6,508 bases of DNA from Bacteroidota bacterium (GCA_021796055.1 JAJYOS010000387.1:1-6508); one strand, 5' to 3'. Positions 1 through 6,433 are shown, counted from the stretch's first letter. The notes: generated from the sequence alone by a model not told the origin. Made by a program: numbers and translations.

Positions 1-321
1 AATCAATTAGTCAGGGACCGGAAGTCTTCGTTGCTCGTAAAATCCGAGATCCTATATCGTGCCGTACCAACAGACTTGGCGTAAGGCCTATTGAAAACTA
101 ATATCGAATTCTTTTATGAATCCTGAATGAAAATGTCGGGATGGCGGAACAGATAACGGCTAAACGGCATCGAGGGAAATCCGCAACAAAGATTGTCGGA
201 GGATATGATGGGGAATTGCGTGGCTCTATACGGACAATCGGCAGGGCCAGACAATTCCATCGTGCGTTGACCTGCTTGACGTTGGTCGGTAGTGACTCGG
301 TTTGCTATTTTGCACGGACGC
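1..321. other. Intergenic stretch without a recognisable gene
   Basis: No supported coding region is visible here. Two overlapping open frames on opposite strands (141-338 plus, 114-323 minus) have neither ribosome-binding sites nor recognisable protein motifs. The stretch has some short inverted repeats: GATTGTC at 191-197 with GACAATC at 233-239, and GGAATTG at 212-218 with CAATTCC at 252-258. Their meaning is unknown. A degenerate pair of ATGAAT/ATGAAA half-sites lies at 116-132 (see findings). Confidence 0.5.
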
Positions 322-463
322 AAACCGCGAAGCGGTGATATTATTCTAGAAACGGTTTCTCTGTTACGATGAAATCCCGAAGGGATGACATTATGTCACC
401 CTTTCAGGGTTTACATATTTCTCTCGTTGATTTTCCTACAATTATTTCATCCCTTCGGGATTA
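322..463. repeat. Symmetric array of REP-like mini-hairpin repeats
   Basis: Four 23-nt units share one plan: AA, a 5-bp stem, a GAA loop, the other stem arm, then a tail close to GAYATWAT. Unit A is plus strand 322-344 (stem ACCGC/GCGGT). Unit B is plus 372-394 (ATCCC/GGGAT). Unit C is minus 390-412 (ACCCT/AGGGT). Unit D is minus 441-463 (ATCCC/GGGAT). Stem pairs 2, 4 and 5 change in a compensatory way between units while the loop stays GAA. B and C are joined tail to tail over a shared ATTAT, and A to D are centred on the same point, about 392. A to B is 50 nt, and D to C is 51 nt. A degenerate fifth unit with the same geometry but loop CGG (stem AGAAA/TTTCT, 340-362, minus) shares its ATTAT with unit A. 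Layout and size match REP/BIME-type extragenic palindromes, which are often mobilised by RAYT (TnpA-REP) transposases. No such gene is in the window. Family assignment is inference. Confidence 0.75.
373..462. repeat. Perfect 16-bp inverted repeat within the REP-like array
   Basis: The 16-mer AATCCCGAAGGGATGA at 373-388 is the exact reverse complement of 447-462. Each arm is itself a mini-hairpin (units B and D), so the region can fold either as separate 5-bp hairpins or as one long 16-bp stem enclosing unit C (ACCCT-TTC-AGGGT, 398-410). If transcribed, the long form would be a stable structure. No T-tract follows it, so a terminator role is not supported. Confidence 0.8.
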
Positions 464-740
464 AAATGAGTCACTACCTTTTGGTCGAACAGGCACATTG
501 AAATCTGTCAAGACTGAATTGGGTACGGAGGAACGGGCTCAAAAGATTGGACCGAATGGAATTACACAAAAAACCCGCAGAATTCGTGCGGTCAGCGGAC
601 TCCGTGTCTCATCTCCTGACCTAATACCAACTGTGGGTTGGATCGCCTATAGGCATGATGGCCAAATCACGTAGTGTCGAGTTGCTTCACTCGCTCAGTC
701 GATATGCTTCATGCCTCGCGCAGTTAATACTCAAGAAGAT
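464..740. other. Intergenic region downstream of the receptor gene
   Basis: No gene is supported. Besides the terminator at 568-591, the stretch contains a 10-bp perfect palindrome GCCTATAGGC (645-654), a small stem CGAGT/ACTCG with a 6-nt loop (678-693), and CCAAC/GTTGG around 628-641. All three are short and have no assigned role. They lie in what would be the 3' untranslated part of the receptor transcript (minus strand). Confidence 0.5.
568..591 (-). terminator. Probable Rho-independent terminator of the receptor gene
   Basis: Read on the minus strand, a CCGCA/TGCGG stem (arms 587-591 and 575-579) with a 7-nt loop is followed directly by G and then six T residues (568-573). The stem is short, with 5 clean base pairs, so strength is uncertain. 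It lies about 150 nt beyond the stop codon of the minus-strand receptor gene and in the right orientation to end that transcript. No other gene on this strand lies between them. Confidence 0.5.
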
Positions 741-3158
741 TCAGTTGTCTCCCTGGTCGTTGCCTTGCTGATCCGTGGATTTGTAATCATTGAATACGTA
801 CTGGAGATCCAGCATGACGATCGGAGCCCGCCTGTAGTAGTAGTTGTACTCGTAGAAGCCGACTCCCTGCGAAGTGAACTCGCGTCTCCCTGTGCTCAGT
901 AAGTCGTTTGCCTGCAGGGTCAGCGACAGGGCTTTTGGTATCAAATCCTGTTTCAGAGCAAGATCGGTCGTGAAGAATCCGCCCCACTTTCCCTGTGCGG
1001 TAACGGAAGGGCTATTGTACCTTGCGTTCAGTTGAAGTTCAGTGGCAGGTGTGACTGTAAATGTGTTATTGCACTTCACGCTCCAGTCGAGGCTCTGTCT
1101 CGCAAATGATTCGTTGCTTAAGGCTCCGGTTATCTTATAGTCGTATGCGCTGCCCATAAAATTCAGCTCCCACATCTTGATCGGATTGAACAGAATGCTG
1201 AATTCGTATCCGAGGGAATAATCGTTTCCTACGTTTGCGACCGAAGTCAATGTCACGTTTTCGGCATACACGGAATTAATGTCTTCAATCTTGTCCTGGG
1301 TGAAGCGGTAGTAAAGATCGTTCGAGAAATATGCTTTGCCGAAAAAGGTCTCGAGGCCCATCTCATAGGAGTCGATGAGCTCCGGTTTCAACGAAGGGTT
1401 TCCGATGTGGACGGTATTTGCATCGAACCAGGAGTAGTAAGGTTCAAGGTCGCCTCCGTCGGGCCTTTCTATCCTTCTTGTGTAGCTGGCCATGAGCTGG
1501 GTGCCGCCGCCGAGATTATACGAAGTGCTGATCGAGGGGAAATAATCCCATCTGCTGAATGTGAAGCGCCGGCTCGCGTCCGCCTGCGCCACGAGCTGAT
1601 AAGTGTACTCCGTGCGGAAACCGACCTGAACTTGCAGGCTGTCCCATTTATCCGAGAACATGGTGTACGCCGCGAATCGTGCCCGCTTGAAGTCATTCGT
1701 GTGGCTGAAGGGCGCTTGAAAATTGTACAGGCCGGTAGTTGTATCTAATCGGAAGAGCTTGTTTATGTCCTGGTAGTTCCTGCTGAAAAATTCCGAGCCG
1801 GCCGAGAAATTTTCAAACTTGCTGACAGGGAGGGTGTAATCGATGTTCCCTCTAAGCTGATCAGAGGGGCCCAACTCCGTATTCTGTGTGCCGCTAAGTG
1901 TCGTATCCGGTTGTGTGGCCGTACTTAACCCCGAGTTATTCGAATTATTGTGGCCGTAGGAAAGGTACCCCATGAGCTGATTACCCTCCTGTCCGAACTT
2001 GTGCAGGTAATTCATATTCAAATTGTAGTACGTGCCATAGTGGTTATAATTATGGGTGTCTATGTAATCGAGCTGCTGCAGCTCTGCACCCGACGATTGC
2101 AGAGTGTTTAGAGTTGAGTAATGGTGAAAGGCCCCGTCTCCGTATCTACCGCTGAACATAAGGTTGTCGTTCTCGCTTAAGTTGAAGCCGATTCCGCCCC
2201 TCACCCCGGAGAATATCCGCTGCCAGAGAACGTTTCCGTTCGAGTTGAGATATGACGTATTGTTTCCGATTATGAATTCCTTCTCCTGTCTGTTTGTTCC
2301 CGGAAAAGTGCGGCGGTTGAAGTAAGCGCCGAGATCATAAGTCATAAAATGAGTCTTGTACTGGATAAGGAAATTGCCGCCATATTTGTCATCCAGCCCT
2401 CCCGTCGCATTCGCGATGCCGCTCAGGCCGAGGTCCGAATTTTTCTTGAGGACGATGTTGATGATTCCGGCCGTGCCGCTGGCATCGTACTTTGCCGAAG
2501 GGTTTGTCATGATTTCGATATTCTGGATCGAACTGGCCGGGATCTCCTGCAGGGCGTCCTGGGCGCTCATGATCGAGGGGCGGCCGTTAATAAGAACCTG
2601 GAAATTAGTGCTGCCTCTCAGACTGACGTTTCCGTTGATGTCCACGCTGACCGACGGGACGTTTTGAAGTACGTCCGCCGCCGTGCCCGACAGCGCGGTC
2701 TTGATTTGATTCACGTCAATGACCTGCTTGCCAAGCTGGTATGAGATCGGCGATCTTCTGCCTTCCGAAACGACCATGGGCAGGTTTATGGCGGAAGATG
2801 TCAAATAGATCCTTCCCATGTCCAGACTTGAATTGGGTTTCGAGATATGGATATCGGGAATGGTTTTGGTCACGTAGCCGATAAACTGGATATGCAGATA
2901 ATATCGGCCCTCCCTGGCCCCGGTAAGTCTGAACTCTCCCGATTTGCCCGTCATCGCACCGGTTATCTGTCTGCCGTCCGCCTTGTTGAATAGGATGACG
3001 TTGGCAAATTCTATGGGAGATCCGGTAGCTTTGTCCAGGACCGTCCCGATTATGGTGCCTGTGTCGTTCTTTGGCCGCACCAGCCGGCCGTAAAGCGGAC
3101 TCGTAAAGATCAACAGGATGAAAAGAATGTACACTTTTTCGAAAATTGCACTCCGCAC
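741..3158 (-). CDS. TonB-dependent outer-membrane receptor (carboxypeptidase-regulatory-like N-domain, OMP beta-barrel type)
   Basis: The protein has 805 residues from the GTG start chosen here. A signal peptide occupies about residues 1-24 (MRSAIFEK, then a hydrophobic core, then SPLYG). A carboxypeptidase-regulatory-like beta-sandwich follows at about 35-107 (IIGTVLDKATGSPIEFANV, then FIGYVTKTIPDI). The plug domain is at about 133-240. It contains ADVLQNVPSVSVDINGNVSLRG, VLINGRPS, and the typical plug-end motif NPSAKYDASGTAGIINIVLK. The remaining 560 or so residues are rich in alternating aromatic beta-strands, as in the FCB 'outer membrane protein beta-barrel' family, ending near LDLQYVFNDYK with a short polar tail. 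Such proteins form gated outer-membrane pores energised by TonB-ExbBD. The substrate cannot be read from sequence, and no SusD-like partner is adjacent. The frame is open upstream to TTG at 3257 and also has ATG at 3233. GTG at 3158 was chosen because it places the signal peptide at the N-terminus and has GGAG 7 nt upstream. The gene is transcribed divergently from the propeller gene, from a probable PhoB-type promoter. Confidence 0.92.
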   Translation of the reverse strand: MRSAIFEKVYILFILLIFTSPLYGRLVRPKNDTGTIIGTVLDKATGSPIEFANVILFNKADGRQITGAMTGKSGEFRLTGAREGRYYLHIQFIGYVTKTIPDIHISKPNSSLDMGRIYLTSSAINLPMVVSEGRRSPISYQLGKQVIDVNQIKTALSGTAADVLQNVPSVSVDINGNVSLRGSTNFQVLINGRPSIMSAQDALQEIPASSIQNIEIMTNPSAKYDASGTAGIINIVLKKNSDLGLSGIANATGGLDDKYGGNFLIQYKTHFMTYDLGAYFNRRTFPGTNRQEKEFIIGNNTSYLNSNGNVLWQRIFSGVRGGIGFNLSENDNLMFSGRYGDGAFHHYSTLNTLQSSGAELQQLDYIDTHNYNHYGTYYNLNMNYLHKFGQEGNQLMGYLSYGHNNSNNSGLSTATQPDTTLSGTQNTELGPSDQLRGNIDYTLPVSKFENFSAGSEFFSRNYQDINKLFRLDTTTGLYNFQAPFSHTNDFKRARFAAYTMFSDKWDSLQVQVGFRTEYTYQLVAQADASRRFTFSRWDYFPSISTSYNLGGGTQLMASYTRRIERPDGGDLEPYYSWFDANTVHIGNPSLKPELIDSYEMGLETFFGKAYFSNDLYYRFTQDKIEDINSVYAENVTLTSVANVGNDYSLGYEFSILFNPIKMWELNFMGSAYDYKITGALSNESFARQSLDWSVKCNNTFTVTPATELQLNARYNSPSVTAQGKWGGFFTTDLALKQDLIPKALSLTLQANDLLSTGRREFTSQGVGFYEYNYYYRRAPIVMLDLQYVFNDYKSTDQQGNDQGDN

Positions 3159-3165
3159 TTCAGGT

Positions 3166-3169
3166 CTCC
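3166..3169 (-). promoter_or_regulatory. Ribosome-binding site favouring the GTG start of the receptor
   Basis: GGAG on the minus strand ends 7 nt before GTG at 3158. The alternative ATG at 3233 has AGGA only 4 nt upstream (3238-3241), and TTG at 3257 has no clear site. Using ATG 3233 would put about 25 extra residues, including several charged ones, before the signal peptide, which is atypical. ATG 3233 would, however, give a shorter leader (about 32 nt rather than about 107 nt) from the predicted promoter, so it is not excluded. Confidence 0.5.
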
Positions 3170-3271
3170 GGATCAGGAATATCAGTTTATAAGATTTTGT
3201 CCCGGCATTAAGCGAATGGAAAGGATCAGGCATCGGATCCTTTTGCACCGCAAGCAATAAAATTAAGGAAC

Positions 3272-3304
3272 AATTTACTCCATGTAAATGAAATGCGAAT
3301 GAAA
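3272..3304 (-). promoter_or_regulatory. PhoB-type promoter of the receptor gene (box plus -10)
   Basis: On the minus strand TTTCATTCGCATTTCAT (3304 down to 3288) has two TTTCAT half-sites 11 bp apart. After exactly 10 bp comes TAAATT (3277-3272), 4 of 6 matches to TATAAT. A transcript would begin near 3265. The arrangement is that of E. coli Pho-box promoters, where the regulator replaces a -35 element, and no good -35 is seen here. The half-site differs from the E. coli TGTCAT by one base. Activator identity is inferred. Confidence 0.6.
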
Positions 3305-3349
3305 AGAACAGATGGGAGAGAGGCAGGCGTCAATGCGGCCTTAAGATGC

Positions 3350-3372
3350 CGGGAAGTCGGATGCGCTTCCCG
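3350..3372. other. Hairpin-forming inverted repeat between divergent promoters
   Basis: CGGGAAG (3350-3356) and CTTCCCG (3366-3372) form a perfect 7-bp stem around a 9-nt loop, midway between the two back-to-back TTTCAT boxes. There is no T-tract on either side. It lies upstream of both predicted start points, so it is more likely a DNA-level feature (a possible protein-binding palindrome) than an RNA structure. Function unknown. Confidence 0.35.
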
Positions 3373-3401
3373 TCGGCAGAATACGCGGAATGCCACGGAA
3401 A

Positions 3402-3434
3402 TTTCATACTCATTTCATCTTAAGTTATTATTAT
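3402..3434 (+). promoter_or_regulatory. PhoB-type promoter of the propeller gene (box plus -10)
   Basis: TTTCATACTCATTTCAT (3402-3418) carries two TTTCAT half-sites 11 bp apart. TATTAT (3429-3434), 5 of 6 matches to TATAAT, follows after exactly 10 bp. A third, poorer half-site (TGCCAC, 3391-3396) lies one further 11-bp step upstream. The box is a 15/17 inverted match to the receptor-gene box at 3288-3304. Transcription from near 3441 would leave a leader of about 160 nt before the ATG at 3600. The regulator is inferred from geometry only. Confidence 0.65.
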
Positions 3435-3587
3435 GGTAAGGCGAAGTAAGCTCGAGAAGGCTGTAATTCCCGTTGTGTGCGGACCGCGTCCACCATCCGC
3501 TGCTAAATCAAATAACTGCGGCAGAGGCATTTCTTGGCTTGCACCAGATCCTTGCCGGCAGTCGGGAAAAACGGTAATACCAAACTC

Positions 3588-3592
3588 AGGAG
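3588..3592 (+). promoter_or_regulatory. Ribosome-binding site deciding the propeller start
   Basis: AGGAG ends 7 nt before ATG at 3600. This fixes the start at the codon that begins a clean signal peptide (MKKLTIALSV). The in-frame ATG at 3534 would add 22 residues before the signal peptide and has no comparable site. Confidence 0.75.
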
Positions 3593-3599
3593 ATTCGCG

Positions 3600-4640
3600 A
3601 TGAAAAAACTTACTATTGCTTTGAGTGTTCTCTCAGTTCTCATTTTGTGCGCTCGCACGAACGCTCAAACCACGAAGTCACAGTATGAAATCGTGAGAAG
3701 GATCCACCTTCCTGAGACGGCCTGGTGGGACTATCCATCCCTCGATGCCGCCACGGGCAGACTCTTTGTATCCCGCGGGACGATGGTTCAGGTGGTCAAT
3801 GTAAAAACCGGAAAACTGGTCGCGACTATACCGAATACTGAAGGGGTGCACGGCATTGCCCTTGCCGAGGATCTGAACAAAGGGTTCATAAGCGACGGTG
3901 CTGACTCGTCGGTTACAGTTTTCAATCTCAAAACCCTGCAAGTCATCGGAACAATACAGGTGACAGGCCGGGACCCGGACGCCATTCTGTACGACCCGTT
4001 CACCCATCGCGTCTTTACATGCAACGGCCGATCCGGCAATTCAACTGTCATCGATGCCCGCACCGACAAAGTGATAGGAACGATCAAGCTATCGGGAAGC
4101 CCGGAGTTCTCAGCTACAGACGGACAGGGAAGGATATACATCAATATCGAAGACAACAGTCAGGTCGACGAGATTAATCCGCGAACCATGAAGATAGAAA
4201 ACGTTTGGCCCCTGGCCCCTGGTGAGCACCCGAGCGGGCTGGCAATCGATGCGAAGAGACACATTCTTTTTTCGACATGCCATAACAAGTTAATGGTTGT
4301 GATGAACGCCTTGAACGGAAAAGTAATGACCACTCTTCCGATCGGCGAGCGAGTCGACGGTGCCGCATTTGATCCGGTACTCCGCCGGGCTTTCAGTTCA
4401 AACGGCCAGGGAACTCTTACGGTGGTTCAGGAGGAAGGGAAAGACAAGTTCACCGTCCTCGAGCAGTTTCCGACTCAGCTTGGAGCAAGGACCATTACGA
4501 TAGATGTGAAGACTCACCATCTCTTCCTCCCGACAGCAGAATTCAATCCGCCGGCCGCGCCGACTGCCGAGCATCCTCATCCGCGCCCGACGATGAAGCC
4601 GAATTCGTTCACGGTATTGGAAGTGGCTCCCCTTAAGTGA
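3600..4640 (+). CDS. Exported YVTN/YncE-family seven-bladed beta-propeller protein
   Basis: The protein has 346 residues. A signal peptide covers residues 1-22 (MKKLTIALSVLSVLILCA, probable cleavage after TNA), so the mature protein is periplasmic or secreted. The rest is a chain of roughly seven propeller blades of 35-45 residues with the YVTN-type pattern: 'D..TGRLFVS...VQVVNVKTGKLVATI', 'V.GIALAEDLNKGFISDGADSSVTVFNLKTLQVIGTI', 'PDAILYDPFTHRVFTCNG...TVIDARTDKVIGTI', and again around residues 166-203, 210-245, 251-288 and 296-343. A His/Pro-rich loop (HPHPRP, about 325-330) precedes the last strand. No catalytic site is recognisable. Family members are binding or scaffold proteins, or have no known function. 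The gene lies divergent to the TonB receptor and 106 bp upstream of the lytic transglycosylase gene. No terminator is visible in that gap, so the two may be co-transcribed from the PhoB-type promoter at 3402-3434. A phosphate-related role is inferred from the promoter alone. Confidence 0.88.
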   Translation: MKKLTIALSVLSVLILCARTNAQTTKSQYEIVRRIHLPETAWWDYPSLDAATGRLFVSRGTMVQVVNVKTGKLVATIPNTEGVHGIALAEDLNKGFISDGADSSVTVFNLKTLQVIGTIQVTGRDPDAILYDPFTHRVFTCNGRSGNSTVIDARTDKVIGTIKLSGSPEFSATDGQGRIYINIEDNSQVDEINPRTMKIENVWPLAPGEHPSGLAIDAKRHILFSTCHNKLMVVMNALNGKVMTTLPIGERVDGAAFDPVLRRAFSSNGQGTLTVVQEEGKDKFTVLEQFPTQLGARTITIDVKTHHLFLPTAEFNPPAAPTAEHPHPRPTMKPNSFTVLEVAPLK

Positions 4641-4686
4641 CAGCCCCGTCAGTTCAATAGATCGATGAAAGCAGGGAGAAACTTCT

Positions 4687-4707
4687 ATGGAAGAAGATGA
4701 TATCTGA
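4687..4707 (+). other. Six-codon mini-ORF with a good Shine-Dalgarno sequence
   Basis: ATG at 4687 is preceded by GGGAG (4674-4678) with an 8-nt gap. It encodes MEEDDI and then stops (TGA 4705-4707). It sits in the gap between the propeller and transglycosylase genes. It may be a leader peptide affecting downstream translation, or chance. No regulatory structure was identified around it. Confidence 0.25.
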
Positions 4708-4717
4708 GTGACAGAAC

Positions 4718-4750
4718 ATGCCCGATGACCAGAACGAGGAGAACAAATGA
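4718..4750 (+). other. Ten-codon mini-ORF overlapping the transglycosylase start (ATGA)
   Basis: ATG at 4718 opens MPDDQNEENK. Its TGA (4748-4750) overlaps the ATG of the transglycosylase (4747-4749) in an ATGA arrangement typical of translational coupling. The Shine-Dalgarno GAGGAG of the transglycosylase lies inside the mini-ORF. The mini-ORF itself has no strong ribosome-binding site, so its translation is doubtful. Confidence 0.25.
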
Positions 4751-6396
4751 GCGCAAGGTACTTCTTTCTGACTTTATGTGGAATATTGATTTCACTTTCG
4801 GTTTCTTCCTGCTCATCGAATAGAATGCTTCAGAAATCCCGTACCGTTGAAGAGAACGAAACAGCGTCAAATGACAATTCCGCCCTGAACGTTTTGAAGA
4901 ACTGCAAGCCTGTGAAGCTGAGCCGGGAAATCGCCACTGATGACGAAAAATACCGCATCGCATCCGGGAATGTTTCTCCCAGCTCATCACCCTCCGCTTT
5001 GTGTGAGGAACTTGCAGATATGCTTGATTCCAACGAAGCGAATGAGATGGGCCTTGAATCAGAGAATTTACCGGTGAGGACTGTGCCGCTTGTCATGAAT
5101 CGCTATGTCAGAGATAATATCCGGTACCTGCAAACGCGCGGTCGATGGTACATGAAGAACTGGATGCATCTTTCAGGCGAATATATGCCCATGATGAAGG
5201 GCATATTTGAGAAAGAGCATATTCCATCTGACTTAGCATATTTGTCCCTTCAGGAAAGCGGACTCGACCCGAAGGCGCGCTCCTGGGCGAGTGCGGTCGG
5301 GCTGTGGCAGTTCGTTCCATCGACGGGGCTGCGATACGGGCTCAAGTTCAACTGGTGGTACGATGAGCGCAGGGATCCTGTCCTGGCTACGGAAGCGGCT
5401 GCGAGACTCCTGAAGAATCTTCACGACGACTTGGGCGACTGGTATCTTGCGATCGCAGCGTACAACTGCGGAGAGCTCGCGGTCGATTGGGCAATACAGC
5501 GAAGCGGCGGGTCGAGGGACTTCTGGAAGATCCGTCGGTATCTCCCGTGGGAGACGAGGAATTATGTACCCGAATATATTGCAGTGACACTAATAATGAC
5601 AGATCCGGGTAAATTCGGATTCGACGGCGATGTGAGAACTGCTCCTATTGAATACGACACAGTAACAGTACCCTGTGGCGTTGAGTTAGCCGATATCTCC
5701 CGAGTAACCGGTGTCCCCCTCGATTCACTCATGACCTTGAATCCGATGCTCACACGCAATATCACGCCGCCGGATTATCACGGTGAATTCAGACTGAATG
5801 TTCCGTCAGGTACCGACAAGCTGTTCGCCGAAGATTACTCTAAGTTTGCGGTCTCTGAGAAGCCGGTGTGGATGTATCATACTGTCCGGCGAGGGGAGAC
5901 ATTGAGCGGAATTGCGGCGCAGTACGGTATGTCGGTTCACAGGTTAATGGTGCTTAATCATCTCAGAGGATCTTTCATAAGACCGGGCGCGAGGCTCTCC
6001 GTTGTATATCACTTCGCCGGCAGTTACAGCAGAATTGCCGGACAAGATCCGCGGCCGCCCGGAGATTATCACCGGGTCATAGCGGGTGAAAACCTCGGTG
6101 AGATCGCGTCACTGTACCGAGTCACTGTGCGCGACCTCGAAATTTGGAACGGGATTCACGGCAGTTTCATACGGGCAGGACAGTATCTTCGGGTCGCACC
6201 GCCGCAATATGCCGTGAAAAGGCGCGACAGGATGTATGCTGAGGATCCTGGTGCAAGAAAATTGTACAAAGTCAAGGAAGGCGACTCGTTGTGGGGGATA
6301 GCCAGGGAATTCGGCGTGTCGGTTGCGAACCTTAGAATGTGGAACGGAGATCCCGCGGAACTGCGGCCCGGGCAGTCGATCGTAATCCGCAATTAG
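4747..6396 (+). CDS. mltD: MltD-like membrane-bound lytic murein transglycosylase lipoprotein with LysM repeats
   Basis: The protein has 549 residues. A lipoprotein signal ends in LSVSSC, giving a lipidated Cys22 followed by SS, consistent with outer-membrane anchoring. A low-complexity linker (about 23-110) leads to the SLT (family 1, MltD-type) catalytic domain at about 115-285. Diagnostic residues are catalytic Glu170 in LSLQESGLDPKA, the SAVGLWQFVPSTG motif (182-194), DERRDP (206-211), the AAYNCGE motif (237-243), and ETRNYVPEYIA (269-279). A diverged LysM-like segment lies at 308-354. Three clear LysM domains follow at about 376-420, 441-483 and 506-548, each with GE/GD-x-L and WN or LN cores, binding peptidoglycan glycan. 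The enzyme cleaves the MurNAc-GlcNAc bond, forming 1,6-anhydroMurNAc ends. E. coli MltD also has C-terminal LysM repeats. ATG 4747 is supported by GAGGAG (4736-4741) 5 nt upstream. It is probably the second gene of the propeller operon. All expected catalytic residues are present. Confidence 0.94.
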   Translation: MSARYFFLTLCGILISLSVSSCSSNRMLQKSRTVEENETASNDNSALNVLKNCKPVKLSREIATDDEKYRIASGNVSPSSSPSALCEELADMLDSNEANEMGLESENLPVRTVPLVMNRYVRDNIRYLQTRGRWYMKNWMHLSGEYMPMMKGIFEKEHIPSDLAYLSLQESGLDPKARSWASAVGLWQFVPSTGLRYGLKFNWWYDERRDPVLATEAAARLLKNLHDDLGDWYLAIAAYNCGELAVDWAIQRSGGSRDFWKIRRYLPWETRNYVPEYIAVTLIMTDPGKFGFDGDVRTAPIEYDTVTVPCGVELADISRVTGVPLDSLMTLNPMLTRNITPPDYHGEFRLNVPSGTDKLFAEDYSKFAVSEKPVWMYHTVRRGETLSGIAAQYGMSVHRLMVLNHLRGSFIRPGARLSVVYHFAGSYSRIAGQDPRPPGDYHRVIAGENLGEIASLYRVTVRDLEIWNGIHGSFIRAGQYLRVAPPQYAVKRRDRMYAEDPGARKLYKVKEGDSLWGIAREFGVSVANLRMWNGDPAELRPGQSIVIRN

Positions 6397-6433
6397 ATGG
6401 AACACCTGAGAAGACTTGGTGGTACGATCATGG

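Noticed and set aside
114..338. Overlapping open frames on both strands (65 and 69 codons) in the left intergenic region
   Set aside because: They lie antisense to each other and have no ribosome-binding sites. Their Cys/Arg/Ser-rich translations match no family I recognise, and one runs into the hairpin repeat array. Treated as chance frames.
373..462. Rho-independent terminator from the 16-bp inverted repeat
   Set aside because: The arms are 58 nt apart, and no T-run follows on either strand. The REP-like interpretation explains the structure better.
322..463. CRISPR array
   Set aside because: The units are not identical direct repeats. They are in mixed orientation, two of them overlap, and there are no uniform spacers or nearby cas genes.
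645..654. Perfect 10-bp palindrome GCCTATAGGC
   Set aside because: It is too short and isolated to assign as an operator. It lies downstream of a gene, with no promoter nearby.
1407..2744. Several open frames of 75-131 codons opposite to or within the receptor gene
   Set aside because: They are shadows of the strongly supported minus-strand TonB receptor, with no own ribosome-binding sites or domain signatures.
3678..4368. Minus-strand frames opposite the propeller gene
   Set aside because: The plus-strand frame has a signal peptide, a ribosome-binding site and repeated YVTN blades. The antisense frames have none of these.
6397..6433. Terminator after mltD from CACC/GGTG pairing
   Set aside because: There are only four base pairs with an 11-nt loop and no T-tract.
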